Assembly: GCA_003160635.1 (NCBI GenBank) | Contig: PMLV01000086.1 | Coordinates: 369 to 35,118 of the forward strand | DNA length: 34,750 nt | Direction of reading: 5' to 3' | Origin: Acidimicrobiaceae bacterium | GTDB lineage: Bacteria > Actinomycetota > Acidimicrobiia > Acidimicrobiales > RAAP-2 | Shown here: piece by piece, positions 6,041-14,961 of the stretch | Numbering within the stretch: position 1 is the stretch's first letter | Layout: each line of letters starts with the position of its first letter | The notes under the pieces: model-generated | Databases searched by the model: none | What the model saw: the letters and a program-made list of their open reading frames with translations, nothing else | Told to the model about the DNA's origin: nothing | Made by a program: the position numbers and the translations under genes

Positions 6041-8755
6041 ATGGTCGTGAGTGCGCGCCCCTCGTCCGGTGAGCTGAACTTGCCCGAAGCTGCGTGTCTC
6101 TCCTCTGATGAGGTGCTCCGGAGACTCGACAGTGGCGCCGATGGGCTGTCGTCGGATGCAGTGGCGGAAAGGTTGCGCCAGTTCGGGCCGAATGCGCTGA
6201 GTACTCATCGGGTACGCGCCCCCGCCGTTCTGTTCCGCCAGATCAGAAACCCGATCTTGATCCTCTTGTTCGGCGCCGCGCTGGTATCAGGGTTGACCGG
6301 CGGTGGCACCAACGCGGTCATCATCGCGGTCATCGTCGCACTCAGCGTCGGTCTGGGCTTCATCAACGAATACCGAGCGGAAGTGGCAATGGCCTCCCTC
6401 CGAGGCAAGATCCGTCATGAGACAGATGTACTGAGGGACGGAAAGCTGACTCGCATACCGGTGACGGAACTCGTCCCGGGCGACGTCGTGTCGCTCCGCA
6501 TTGGCACTCTCGTTCCCGCCGATATTCGGTTGCTGAAGGTAGACGAGTTCGAGTGCGACGAGGGCCTCTTGACGGGTGAGTCAATGCCGGTGGAAAAATC
6601 AGCAGCAGCCACCATTGACAGCACATCGCCGGATCAGCCCGGATGTGCGTACATGGGGACGATCGTCCACCAGGGCTCCGCCATGGGGGTCGTGGTGCGG
6701 ACGGGGAGTGGTACCGCCTTTGGTCAGATCGCAGCGGGCCTGGCCGAGAAGCAGGGCCAGACAGCCTTCGAGGCGGGCCTCGCCCGTTTCTCGCGCTTCC
6801 TGTTCGGGGTCGCGGCCGTCCTGACGGCGTTCATCTTCATCATCAACGTGGCGCTCTCCCGCCCCCTGATCGAAGCACTGCTCTTCTCTCTCGCCATCGC
6901 CGTTGGGATTGCCCCCGAGATGATGCCGGCCATTGTGACCGTAAGTCTCGCTGCCGGTTCCAGGGCCCTTGTGGCCAAGAAGGTTCTGGTGAAGCGCCTC
7001 GTGGCTATCGAGGACTTGGGGAACATCGAGATTCTTTTCACCGACAAGACAGGCACCCTCACCGAAGGAGTGATCACGTTCGAACACAGCCTCGACGCCG
7101 GCGGGGAGAAGTCCGATCGTCCACTCCTTCTCGGGTTGGTGTGCAACGAGGCGACGGCGGCCGAAGAGGGTCCGGTCGGGGGCAACGCGTTGGATCAAGC
7201 CCTTTGGTCGGCGCCTATGGCCGCCGCAGGCGAGACCACTGCCGCCACCGCCGCCACCTATGAGAGGCTCGGCATTCTCCCCTTCGACCATGAGCGCCAG
7301 CTTTCTTCCGTACTGGTCAAGGACCCCGCTGGCCAACGACTCCTCATCACCAAGGGCGCGCCCGAAGTGGTACTCGACCTGTGCGTATCCCTACCCGACG
7401 GAGCCCGGTCAACACTGCAGGGGCTGTTCTCCCAAGGAGCCCGCGTCGTGGCCGTTGCCACCCGCTCAGCTGACATCGACGAGGCGCTCGTGCCCGGGAG
7501 CGAGCGGGGGTTGGTGCTTGAGGGATTCTTGACCTTTGCCGACCGCCCCAAGGCCGATGCTGGCTCCTCCATCGCGCAGCTTCAGCGGCTGGGAGTGGAG
7601 GTAAAGATCATCACGGGAGACAACGGCCTTGTCGCGGCGAAGGTGTGCTCCGACATCGGGCTCGCCTGCTCGGGAGTGCTCAGCGCTACGGAGGTCGAGA
7701 CACTTGACGACGACCATCTCGAAGCGGCGATACTGACAACGACGGTATTTGCGCGGATCAGCCCGGATCAGAAGTCGCGGATCATCAAGGTGGCCCGCCG
7801 AACCGGGAAGGACGTGGCCTTCCTGGGAGATGGAGTCAATGACGCCGTCGCGCTGCATCACGCCGATGTGGGGATCTCGGTGGACTCAGGAACGGATGTG
7901 GCGAAGGACGCTGCCGATGTGGTACTTCTCGACAAGGATCTCGGTGTGTTGGCCGAAGGCGTGATGGAAGGTCGACGCATCTTCGCCAACACCATGAAAT
8001 ACGTCTTGATGTCCACCTCCTCGAACTTCGGCAACATGTTCAGTGCGGCAGGAGTCTCGGCAGTTCTTTCGTTCCTCCCGATGCTGCCGACACAAATTCT
8101 CCTGAACAACCTGCTCTATAACGCCGGACAGCTCGTGATCCCGACCGACCGGGTCGATCCAGAAGCGCTAGCCCGACCTGCAGCGTGGGACATGAAGTTC
8201 ATCCGGCACTTCATGTCTGTCTTCGGCCCGGTGAGCTCCATCTTCGACTTCCTCACCTTCTGGGTGATGCTCTCCATACTCCACGCCGGTCACTCCGAGT
8301 TCCGGACCGGATGGTTTGTCGAGTCCATTGCCACTCAAACGCTGGTGATCTACGTGATCCGGACGCGGCGCGTACCGTTCTTCAAGAGCCGGCCCAGTAA
8401 CTCGATGCTTCTGGTGCCCGTCGGAGCGGCACTGGTGGGTGCCATCCTTCCTTATACCGGGCTGGCCCATCTGTTGGGATTTACGCCACTGCCCACTACC
8501 TTCTTCCTTCTCCTCTTTGGAATGGTTGTCGTCTACCTGCTGTTGGTCGAGCTGGCGAAGACCCAGTTCTACCGCGCGCCCCGAGTGCGGGCTCCCCGGC
8601 CTGTCCCGACTCACGCTGAACGACTCGAGCGTCACCTCCGACGACGGGCCTCCCGCTTCGTCCGCTTCGGGACGCCAGGTGAGGACAACGGCGAAGAAGG
8701 GCCGGACGCCCCGGCCCTGCGAACTGCCGTAGGGACGAAGGTATCCGACGGGTGA
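6041..8755 (+). CDS. mgtA: P-type ATPase of the MgtA-like P3B group (cation transport)
   Basis: A 904-residue P-type ATPase, an integral membrane pump that forms a phospho-aspartate intermediate. Seen in order: an N-terminal cation-ATPase domain (LSSDAVAERLRQFGPNALS), the actuator loop LTGESMPVEKS, membrane helix 4 with GIAPEMMP, the phosphorylation motif DKTGTLTEG (Asp codon at 7043-7045), KGAPE in the nucleotide domain, ITGDNG, and GDGVNDAVAL in the hinge, then six C-terminal helices with LLNNLLYNAGQ. GIAPEMMP and NNLLY are typical of magnesium-type P3B pumps; the ion is not proven and the symbol denotes the subfamily only. The start was put at 6041 because a DosR-like box overlaps the earlier ATG at 5999 and is centred 42.5 bp before 6041. 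There is no clear ribosome site, which suggests a leaderless message. Mycobacterial DosR regulons also include a P-type ATPase (CtpF). Confidence 0.93.
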   Translation: MVVSARPSSGELNLPEAACLSSDEVLRRLDSGADGLSSDAVAERLRQFGPNALSTHRVRAPAVLFRQIRNPILILLFGAALVSGLTGGGTNAVIIAVIVALSVGLGFINEYRAEVAMASLRGKIRHETDVLRDGKLTRIPVTELVPGDVVSLRIGTLVPADIRLLKVDEFECDEGLLTGESMPVEKSAAATIDSTSPDQPGCAYMGTIVHQGSAMGVVVRTGSGTAFGQIAAGLAEKQGQTAFEAGLARFSRFLFGVAAVLTAFIFIINVALSRPLIEALLFSLAIAVGIAPEMMPAIVTVSLAAGSRALVAKKVLVKRLVAIEDLGNIEILFTDKTGTLTEGVITFEHSLDAGGEKSDRPLLLGLVCNEATAAEEGPVGGNALDQALWSAPMAAAGETTAATAATYERLGILPFDHERQLSSVLVKDPAGQRLLITKGAPEVVLDLCVSLPDGARSTLQGLFSQGARVVAVATRSADIDEALVPGSERGLVLEGFLTFADRPKADAGSSIAQLQRLGVEVKIITGDNGLVAAKVCSDIGLACSGVLSATEVETLDDDHLEAAILTTTVFARISPDQKSRIIKVARRTGKDVAFLGDGVNDAVALHHADVGISVDSGTDVAKDAADVVLLDKDLGVLAEGVMEGRRIFANTMKYVLMSTSSNFGNMFSAAGVSAVLSFLPMLPTQILLNNLLYNAGQLVIPTDRVDPEALARPAAWDMKFIRHFMSVFGPVSSIFDFLTFWVMLSILHAGHSEFRTGWFVESIATQTLVIYVIRTRRVPFFKSRPSNSMLLVPVGAALVGAILPYTGLAHLLGFTPLPTTFFLLLFGMVVVYLLLVELAKTQFYRAPRVRAPRPVPTHAERLERHLRRRASRFVRFGTPGEDNGEEGPDAPALRTAVGTKVSDG

Positions 8756-8756
8756 A

Positions 8757-9578
8757 TCACAGCTCGAGTTCGGTCAGATCACTGGCAACGACAACGTCTC
8801 CGGCAAAGATGGCCCGAGCTTCGTCCCCCCACTCTTCTTCCGTTCCGGGCCAGGGTGGCGGCACGAGGTGCGTGAGCACCAGGGTCGAGACACCAGCGCG
8901 CGCTGCCGTCGCGGCAGCGTCTTCGATACTCGAGTGATAGTCCAGGATGTCCTGCAACCTCGATGACGGGATCGCCCGGACGAGCGACGTGCGGATCACC
9001 GTTTGGACATACACATCTGCTCCTGCCGCTATTTGATCCAGACCCTCACAGGGGACCGTATCGCCCGCTATGCACACTGACCGACCTTCGGTTTCGACCC
9101 GATAGCCAACCGTCGGGCGCACGGGCGCGTGGTCGGTCGGCGCCGCGATGATCTTCACGGCTCCGTCATCGAACACGACGCCGTCTGACACCTCCTGAAC
9201 CTCACATGTGGGCCGCCAGGCGAGGTCGCGGTGGTGCGCCATGCGATATCCGATGTCGCCTTCGAGCATGGCCAAGGTCAGATCGGCGAAGCGCCTCGTC
9301 CCCACTGGTCCGATAACGCGAAGCGGCTGTTCGGTCGGGGACATGGCCCAGCGCGTCGTCACGATGTCATTGAAGTCGGTCGTGTGGTCGCTGTGCAGGT
9401 GCGTGAGCAGGACGGTGTGAAAGCCGAGCGGTCCCGTGCCGGCGGCTGCGCTGCGCATGAGAACACCTCGACCACAATCGAAAAGGAAGTCGCCGCTGCT
9501 CGTGCGAACGAGCGTGGACGGTCCCGCTCTGTTGGGGTCGGGCAGCGGACTTCCCGTACCGAGCGTGATGACCTTCAT
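8757..9578 (-). CDS. MBL-fold metallo-hydrolase (RNase Z-like group)
   Basis: A 273-residue metallo-beta-lactamase-fold hydrolase. The metal-binding signature THLHSDHTTD is at about residues 80-89, preceded by the opening MKVITLGTGSPLPDPNRAGP and DFLFDCGRGVL. Later ligand positions are the Asp of CIAGDTVPC and the His of LTHLVPPP; DYHSSIEDAA near 235 is the block seen in RNase Z and arylsulfatase-like members. The substrate cannot be read from the sequence; the lack of a clear exosite arm makes true tRNA 3' processing less likely than a small-molecule or phosphodiester hydrolase. The ATG at 9578 was preferred to the GTG at 9602 because homology starts there and GGGGAAG lies just upstream. It converges on the ATPase gene with one base between the stop codons. 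Confidence 0.9.
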   Translation of the reverse strand: MKVITLGTGSPLPDPNRAGPSTLVRTSSGDFLFDCGRGVLMRSAAAGTGPLGFHTVLLTHLHSDHTTDFNDIVTTRWAMSPTEQPLRVIGPVGTRRFADLTLAMLEGDIGYRMAHHRDLAWRPTCEVQEVSDGVVFDDGAVKIIAAPTDHAPVRPTVGYRVETEGRSVCIAGDTVPCEGLDQIAAGADVYVQTVIRTSLVRAIPSSRLQDILDYHSSIEDAAATAARAGVSTLVLTHLVPPPWPGTEEEWGDEARAIFAGDVVVASDLTELEL

Positions 9579-9666
9579 GACGACTTCCCCCGACCCACTC
9601 AATGTGGCACGGCAATCTCGCCGTCGACCACCAAACTACTGCGACATAGTGGGAGCTCGGTCCGAG

Positions 9667-10830
9667 TCAGCCAGAGAAGGCGATGTCAAGGGCGCCCCGC
9701 AGGTCGGCTATGAGATCGTCGATGTCTTCGAGCCCGACCGAGAGCCTCAGGAGTGAAGGGTCAACCGCCAGCATCGAATCGGACAGGGAGGCGTGCGTCA
9801 TCCGGTGCGGATGCTCAATGAGCGACTCGACGGCACCAAGGGACTCGGCCAGGGTGAAGATGGATGTGGAAGACGCCACGGTCAGCGCGCGGGCTTCGCC
9901 GCCCCGCACCGTGAACGAGACCATGCCACCGAACCCTCGCATTTGTGCGCGCGCCACGTCGTGGCCCCCGTGCTCCGGCAGGCCGGGGTAGTAGACCCGG
10001 CCCACGTTCGGGTGCTCACAGAGGACTTCGGCCACGCGAGCCGCGTTGGCACAGTGGCGTTCCATCCTGACCGCCAGCGTCTTGATGCCGCGCAATACGA
10101 GGAAGCAGTCGAAGGGGCTCGGCACCGCTCCGACGGTGTTCTGCAGGAAGGCGATGCGTCGGGACAGTTCTTCGTCGGATGTTGCGACAAATCCACCGAT
10201 CACATCACTGTGACCGCCCAGGTATTTGGTGGTGGAGTGCACGACGATGTCCGCCCCCAGCAAGAGTGGCTGTTGCAGGTACGGGGTGGCAAACGTGTTG
10301 TCCACAACCAAGAGGGCATCCCGTGCATGTGCCAGCTCGGCCAGGGCCGTGATGTCCGCGATTCGCAGCGTCGGGTTCGAGGGTGATTCGACCCACACCA
10401 TGCGCGTCGAGCTCTGCCAGGCCGCCGCAACCTCCGCGAGATCTTCGAGCGAAACGGGGTCGAAGCGCAGGCCGGCACGGGCGTGCACTTGCGAGAGCAG
10501 GCGGTACGTGCCGCCGTAGACGTCGTTCCCCATGAGGAGGTGAGCGCCGGGGTCGAGAAGACGGAGGACAGCGTCGACGGCAGACATCCCGCTCGAGAAG
10601 GCACGGCCATACATCGCAACTTCTAACGCAGCCAGGCAGGTCTCCAGAGCGGTCCGGGTGGGGTTCGCGGTTCGGCCGTAGTCGTATCCTTGGTGCTCGC
10701 CGACGCTCGACTGCGCGAACGTAGAGGTCTGAGCGATGGGCGTGACGACGGCGCCGGTGGCTTGGTCGGGTGGCTGCCCCGCGTGGATGGCGAGTGTTTC
10801 GAACCCGAGCTGCGATTCGTCGTCCGGCAC
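9667..10830 (-). CDS. metB: Cystathionine gamma-synthase/gamma-lyase, PLP-dependent
   Basis: A 387-residue Cys/Met-metabolism PLP enzyme. Typical blocks are FETLAIHAGQPPD at the start, YGRTANPTR, FSSGMSAVDAVL, VVDNTFATPYLQQPL and HSTTKYLGGHSD, where Lys202 binds the cofactor, then LRLSVGLEDIDDLIADL at the end. The family includes cystathionine gamma-synthase and gamma-lyase, which sequence alone separates poorly. The direct link to a cystathionine beta-synthase gene favours the reverse route (cystathionine to cysteine), although the symbol metB is customary in actinobacteria. The GTG start shares one base with the stop of the upstream cbs gene (TAGTG), so translation is coupled and the two are one operon. 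Confidence 0.92.
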   Translation of the reverse strand: MPDDESQLGFETLAIHAGQPPDQATGAVVTPIAQTSTFAQSSVGEHQGYDYGRTANPTRTALETCLAALEVAMYGRAFSSGMSAVDAVLRLLDPGAHLLMGNDVYGGTYRLLSQVHARAGLRFDPVSLEDLAEVAAAWQSSTRMVWVESPSNPTLRIADITALAELAHARDALLVVDNTFATPYLQQPLLLGADIVVHSTTKYLGGHSDVIGGFVATSDEELSRRIAFLQNTVGAVPSPFDCFLVLRGIKTLAVRMERHCANAARVAEVLCEHPNVGRVYYPGLPEHGGHDVARAQMRGFGGMVSFTVRGGEARALTVASSTSIFTLAESLGAVESLIEHPHRMTHASLSDSMLAVDPSLLRLSVGLEDIDDLIADLRGALDIAFSG

Positions 10831-12491
10831 TAGGTCCGCTCCAGGAACGCCAAGAGGTCCGATCGGGTGAGGATGCCGACAGGATGCCCGCCATCGAGCA
10901 CGAGCACGGCGGGCGATTCCTGCAGACGGTCGGCGACCTGGTCGACCGTCTCGCCTTGGCCGACCGTGGCCAGAGGCGGCGCCATCACCGACTCCACCGA
11001 CTGATCGAAGACCTCGGGATGGTGCAAGCCCCGTTCGAGCAGCAGGCGGTCGGTCACCGATCCAACCACCTCGGCCAGCGCGAGGGGTGGTTCCGCCTTG
11101 ACCACCGGCACCTGAGAAACCCCGAACTCCTCGAGGAGGGCGATGGCCACCCGCACCGTCTCATCAGGGTGAACGTGCACGAGAGGCGGCAGGCGATCCC
11201 CCTTGCTGGCGAGTACGGCCTCGACGGTGTCGCCCCGGGCCCGTAGGAACCCGTGGTCGGACATCCAGCCGTCGTCGTAGAGCTTGGAGAGATATCCCCG
11301 GCCGGAATCGGGGATCAGGACCACGATGACGTCATCGGGTCCCAGGGTGCGGCCGACCTCGAGGGCCGCCCACACTGCCGTGCCCGTGGAACCTCCGACC
11401 AGTATCCCTTCCTCGCGCGTCACCCGCCGGGCCGTGCGGAAGGAGTCTTGGTCCGAGACCGCGATCACCCGATCGACGACACCAGGATCGAAGGTTGTCG
11501 GCCAGAAGTCCTCCCCGATCCCTTCCACGAGGTACGGACGGCCCCCTCCCCCTGAGTAAATCGATCCTTGCGGATCGGCCGCGATCACCTCGACGGCGGC
11601 ATTTTGAGCCTTGAGGTAGCGCCCCACCCCGCTGATCGTTCCTCCGGTACCCACGCCGGCCACAAAATGCGTGATCCGGCCGGCCGTCTGGCGCCAGATC
11701 TCCGGTCCCGTGGAATGCTCATGGGACCTCGGATTCTGCGGATTGTGGTACTGGTTCGGTTGGAAGGCACCCGGCGTGGACGCGGTGATCTGATGGGCGA
11801 CCGAATAGTAGGAGTCCGGGTGTTCCGGCGGGACGGCTGTCGGGCAGATCACGACCTTGGCCCCGAAGGCCCGCAGCAGTTGGCGCTTTTCCTCGGCGAT
11901 CTTGTCGGGCATGGTGAAGATGCAGTGGTAGCCGCGCTGCGCTGCCACCATGGCCAGTGCCACACCCGTGTTGCCCGACGTTGGCTCGACGATCGTGCTG
12001 CCGCGCCCGAGAAGACCTTCCGACTCCGCTGCGTCAATCATCTCGAGCGCCGGACGATCCTTCACGCTTCCCCCGGGATTGAAGTACTCCAGCTTCGCCA
12101 AGAGGTGGCACGGAAGGTCGCGGCCAACCCTGTCGAGCCGGACGAGAGGAGTATTCCCGATGAGGTCGAGCACGCTGTCGTGCACGTCCATCAGCGGGCC
12201 GGCGTCGGTGACGGGGAACACCTCGACACCTTCAGGAGGTACGACCGCCCTATCGGTGAACAGCACGGTAGGCAGACCGGCCCGACGTAACTCTCGTGCG
12301 ATCTCGACAGTCCGCACCGGGTCGCCGGTGACCCCCACCAGCCGTGGGATGCTTCCCCGCAGTTCGGCGATCAATGACGGCGAGGTGTGCCCGGCCGGGA
12401 TCCGCACCACCCGGCTTGCCCGTGCCGTGAGGATGTGCGGCGCCGTATCGGGCTCAACCACCAACAACACGTCGACCCGGGGCGGCAACAT
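10830..12491 (-). CDS. cbs: Cystathionine beta-synthase with CBS domains and an extra N-terminal domain
   Basis: A 553-residue PLP enzyme condensing serine or a related substrate with homocysteine. Catalytic core at ~101-405: SVLDLIGNTPLVRL, GGSVKDRPALEM with cofactor Lys144, TSGNTG at 171-176 and GVGTGGTISGVG near 280-290. Two C-terminal CBS domains follow at ~432-490 and ~498-552 (VHPDETVRVAIALLEEFGVS; VGILTRSDLLAFL), as in regulated forms. Unusual is the N-terminal ~100 residues, which look like an alpha/beta Rossmann-type unit (VDVLLVVEP, LVGVTGDPVRTVEIARELRRA, TVLFTD). Usual bacterial homologues begin near residue 101. The long start is supported by GGAG 9 bases before ATG 12491, while the internal ATG at 12191 has no ribosome site. 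First gene of the cbs-metB operon. Confidence 0.93.
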   Translation of the reverse strand: MLPPRVDVLLVVEPDTAPHILTARASRVVRIPAGHTSPSLIAELRGSIPRLVGVTGDPVRTVEIARELRRAGLPTVLFTDRAVVPPEGVEVFPVTDAGPLMDVHDSVLDLIGNTPLVRLDRVGRDLPCHLLAKLEYFNPGGSVKDRPALEMIDAAESEGLLGRGSTIVEPTSGNTGVALAMVAAQRGYHCIFTMPDKIAEEKRQLLRAFGAKVVICPTAVPPEHPDSYYSVAHQITASTPGAFQPNQYHNPQNPRSHEHSTGPEIWRQTAGRITHFVAGVGTGGTISGVGRYLKAQNAAVEVIAADPQGSIYSGGGGRPYLVEGIGEDFWPTTFDPGVVDRVIAVSDQDSFRTARRVTREEGILVGGSTGTAVWAALEVGRTLGPDDVIVVLIPDSGRGYLSKLYDDGWMSDHGFLRARGDTVEAVLASKGDRLPPLVHVHPDETVRVAIALLEEFGVSQVPVVKAEPPLALAEVVGSVTDRLLLERGLHHPEVFDQSVESVMAPPLATVGQGETVDQVADRLQESPAVLVLDGGHPVGILTRSDLLAFLERT

Positions 12492-12594
12492 GTCCTAACG
12501 CTCCGGCCGTTGCCCTGGGCATTGGGCACGGCGCGAGCGGGGATCCAAGGGTCGATCCCGCAGAACCTCCCGTTCAGTGACCATGCCGACGATG

Positions 12595-13104
12595 TTAGTG
12601 AACCGCGCCCTGCCGTCGTCCGGAGGGTCGCTTCTCGGGCGCGGGCACGTCCTGGTGACTGTTGAGAGCCGATCTCAACCTGACCTTGCGCTGCACGAAC
12701 TGGACCAACTCGCTTTCGCTCAGCGGCTTGGCCACGAAGTAGCCCTGAAGGAGGCCAAACCCCATGGCGACCATGTCCTCATAGAGCTCTTCTGTCTCAA
12801 CACCCTCCGCGACACACATCAGGTCCAGACGCCCAGCCACCTCGATGATGGTCCGCACGATGGCCAGGTCGTTATGCGACTCTCGCGACCGTCGGACGAA
12901 CTGCTGGTCCACTTTGAGCTCGTCGAGAGGCAGGTGCGGGAGCGATGAAAGGGAGGTGTTGCCGCTACCGAAGTCATCCACCGATATCCGGACGCCCGCG
13001 TCCCGAAGCGGTGTGAGGCGCAAGACGGCGTGCACCAGGTTGGTGACGGCAGTCTCGGTAATTTCGAGGGCCAGACAGGACGTGGGCAACGAGCGGACAC
13101 GCAT
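12595..13104 (-). pseudogene. Truncated EAL-domain fragment (c-di-GMP phosphodiesterase remnant)
   Basis: The frame encodes the C-terminal two thirds of an EAL domain: LALEITETA, VDDFGSGNTSLSSL, LDELKVDQQFV, CVAEGVETEE and LLQGYFVAKPLSE. These blocks fit c-di-GMP phosphodiesterases, but the EAL signature itself, the first metal ligands and any GGDEF or sensor domain are missing. The frame stays open up to 13281, overlapping the acyl-CoA ligase stop, yet those 59 residues are Arg/Ser-rich; scraps of family-like sequence appear in a neighbouring frame (RVFVGN), consistent with decay by frameshift. The start shown is the first ATG inside the conserved part. A working phosphodiesterase is very unlikely; a degenerate c-di-GMP binder cannot be excluded. 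Confidence 0.7.
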
Positions 13105-13222
13105 CGCCTCCAAAATCGGGGCCGGACGGAATCCTTGCGATGGGCGCGGGCCGTGTTCCAACGCCCGTTTCCGACGAACACCCGATCCGAGACGGGCGGT
13201 GCAGTCGAGACTGCTGGCTTCG

Positions 13223-14875
13223 CTACCCGAGGGGATCCACGGGTGAGCCGGCATCTGTGGCGACCCGTCGCGCCCATTCATACTGGGCTTTGCCAGCGGG
13301 CGTGCGAGGGATGTTCGTCACGAAGACGACCCGTTTTGGCACTTTGTATCCGGCGAGCCGATCACGGACAGCTTCCTTCATCTCTTCTTCGGTGGCGCTC
13401 CAGTCGGGGCGGAGCGCAACCACCGCAGTGACCGCTTCATTCCATACCTCGTCAGCGATCCCCACCACGTTCGCGTCGAGCACAGCAGGATGCGCACGCA
13501 GCGCCGCCTCCACCTCTTCCGGGAAGACTTTTTCACCGGCCGTGTTGATGCAGAGCGAACCGCGGCCGAGGAAGACGACACTGCCGTCTGCTTCCTGTTT
13601 CGCGTAATCACCGCAGATCGAGTAGCGCTGGCCTCCGATCATACGGAACACCTGCTCCGAACGAACAGGGTCATTGAAATAGGCGAACGGGATCGGTGGC
13701 ATCATCGCCAACAGGCCCACCTCGGTCGATCCCGGCTGGAGTTCGGTGCCGTTCTCCGTCAGGAGGCGAGCTCGCTCGCCCAGGACGAAGCGAGAGTCTT
13801 CGGCTCTGGTCCCAGGCGGAACCACGGCGACAGCCGTCGGTCCGCCCTCACTGGCACCGATGGTCTCCACCAGCGTCATTGATCCTCGTTCTGCCAGCCC
13901 CCGCTTGAGCCTCAGCGACCATGGGGCCCCGGAGCTCAGCACCCTCTCCACCGTGGACACGTCATAAGGTCGACCATTCGCCTCGGCCTCTTCGAGTGCG
14001 GTGATCATCGGCCCGGCAAAGGCATCTCCGACAATTCCGATCTGTGTGACCCCCTCCCGCTCGACCGCCCGCCACAACTCGTGCGCGTCGAACGATCGAC
14101 TCTCGAGAAAGACGATGGTTCCCCCCAGCAGCCAGCCCGCGGCGCTGAGATTGAGGGCGGTGCCGTGCACCAGGGGGGAGGCGGGGAGGACCGTCGGAGT
14201 CAGCCCCCGTTCTCGCAGTGTCACCGCGCAGCGGGCCGCCGCCGCCGCGTCGCTCGGAAGGGCGAGGCCGGCCAACGAATACGCAGCGAACGCGTTCATC
14301 TCGACTGCGGCGGAATGCCGGTACATCACCCCACGGGGACTGCCCGTCGTCCCGCCGGTGTAGAGGAGCTGTATGTCATCGCCCGATCGCGGTATCCGGC
14401 GCGCTGGTGGATAGGCCTGGATCAGATCTTCGAAGCGCAACGCGCCGTCAAGCAATGGGGATCCATCGTCGATCTGTATGACGGCACGTAACCCGTTCAC
14501 CGTGTCACGAGCAGATCCCACTTGTTCGGCCAAGCTTCCGTGGAACACGAGCACTTCGGACTCGGAATCCTCAAGCACCTCCGCCAACTCGCGGGCTTGG
14601 TAACGAAAGTTCAGGTTGATGGGACAGGCGCGAAGTTTGTACGCCGCAAAGACCGCCTCGAGGTGCTCAGGCGTGTTGTACGCCACGATCGCCACCTTGG
14701 CCTCACGCCGCACGCCGACGTCTTCGAGTGCGGCCGCCAATCTCGATGCCCGCTCATCGAGCTCCGCCCATCGCACCCTGCGCTCGCCCCGCACGACCGC
14801 CAGACCTTCGGGCAACGCATCGGCCACTGACTCCCACAAGGTGGCCCAGCTCTCATCCACTGTCGGCACCCCCAC
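13223..14875 (-). CDS. Acyl-CoA synthetase (AMP-forming), FadD19-like
   Basis: A 550-residue ANL-superfamily ligase that activates a carboxylic acid with ATP and joins it to CoA. The P-loop-like motif LLYTGGTTGSPRGVMYRH lies at residues 170-187. Later blocks are the A5-type motif (LVETIGASEGG), GDYAKQEADG with the hinge-region Asp, GRGSLCINTAGEKVFPEEVE and a terminal IPRTPAGKAQYEW with the catalytic Lys. The spacing and the sequence NLNFRYQARELAEVLEDSE resemble FadD19-type enzymes, which in actinobacteria act on steroid side chains or long fatty acids; substrate is not proven. The start is a GTG at 14875 with no good ribosome site (GTG at 14869 is possible). It is divergent from the amidohydrolase gene, in a group that looks catabolic. 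Confidence 0.92.
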   Translation of the reverse strand: MGVPTVDESWATLWESVADALPEGLAVVRGERRVRWAELDERASRLAAALEDVGVRREAKVAIVAYNTPEHLEAVFAAYKLRACPINLNFRYQARELAEVLEDSESEVLVFHGSLAEQVGSARDTVNGLRAVIQIDDGSPLLDGALRFEDLIQAYPPARRIPRSGDDIQLLYTGGTTGSPRGVMYRHSAAVEMNAFAAYSLAGLALPSDAAAAARCAVTLRERGLTPTVLPASPLVHGTALNLSAAGWLLGGTIVFLESRSFDAHELWRAVEREGVTQIGIVGDAFAGPMITALEEAEANGRPYDVSTVERVLSSGAPWSLRLKRGLAERGSMTLVETIGASEGGPTAVAVVPPGTRAEDSRFVLGERARLLTENGTELQPGSTEVGLLAMMPPIPFAYFNDPVRSEQVFRMIGGQRYSICGDYAKQEADGSVVFLGRGSLCINTAGEKVFPEEVEAALRAHPAVLDANVVGIADEVWNEAVTAVVALRPDWSATEEEMKEAVRDRLAGYKVPKRVVFVTNIPRTPAGKAQYEWARRVATDAGSPVDPLG

Positions 14876-14961
14876 TCGTTCAGCTAAAGGCCGGAAGGAT
14901 TACACTAATGGGCGTTGCCGCGTTGGGCCGGGCGACGGACACAACAGATAGGGGGTGGGGA

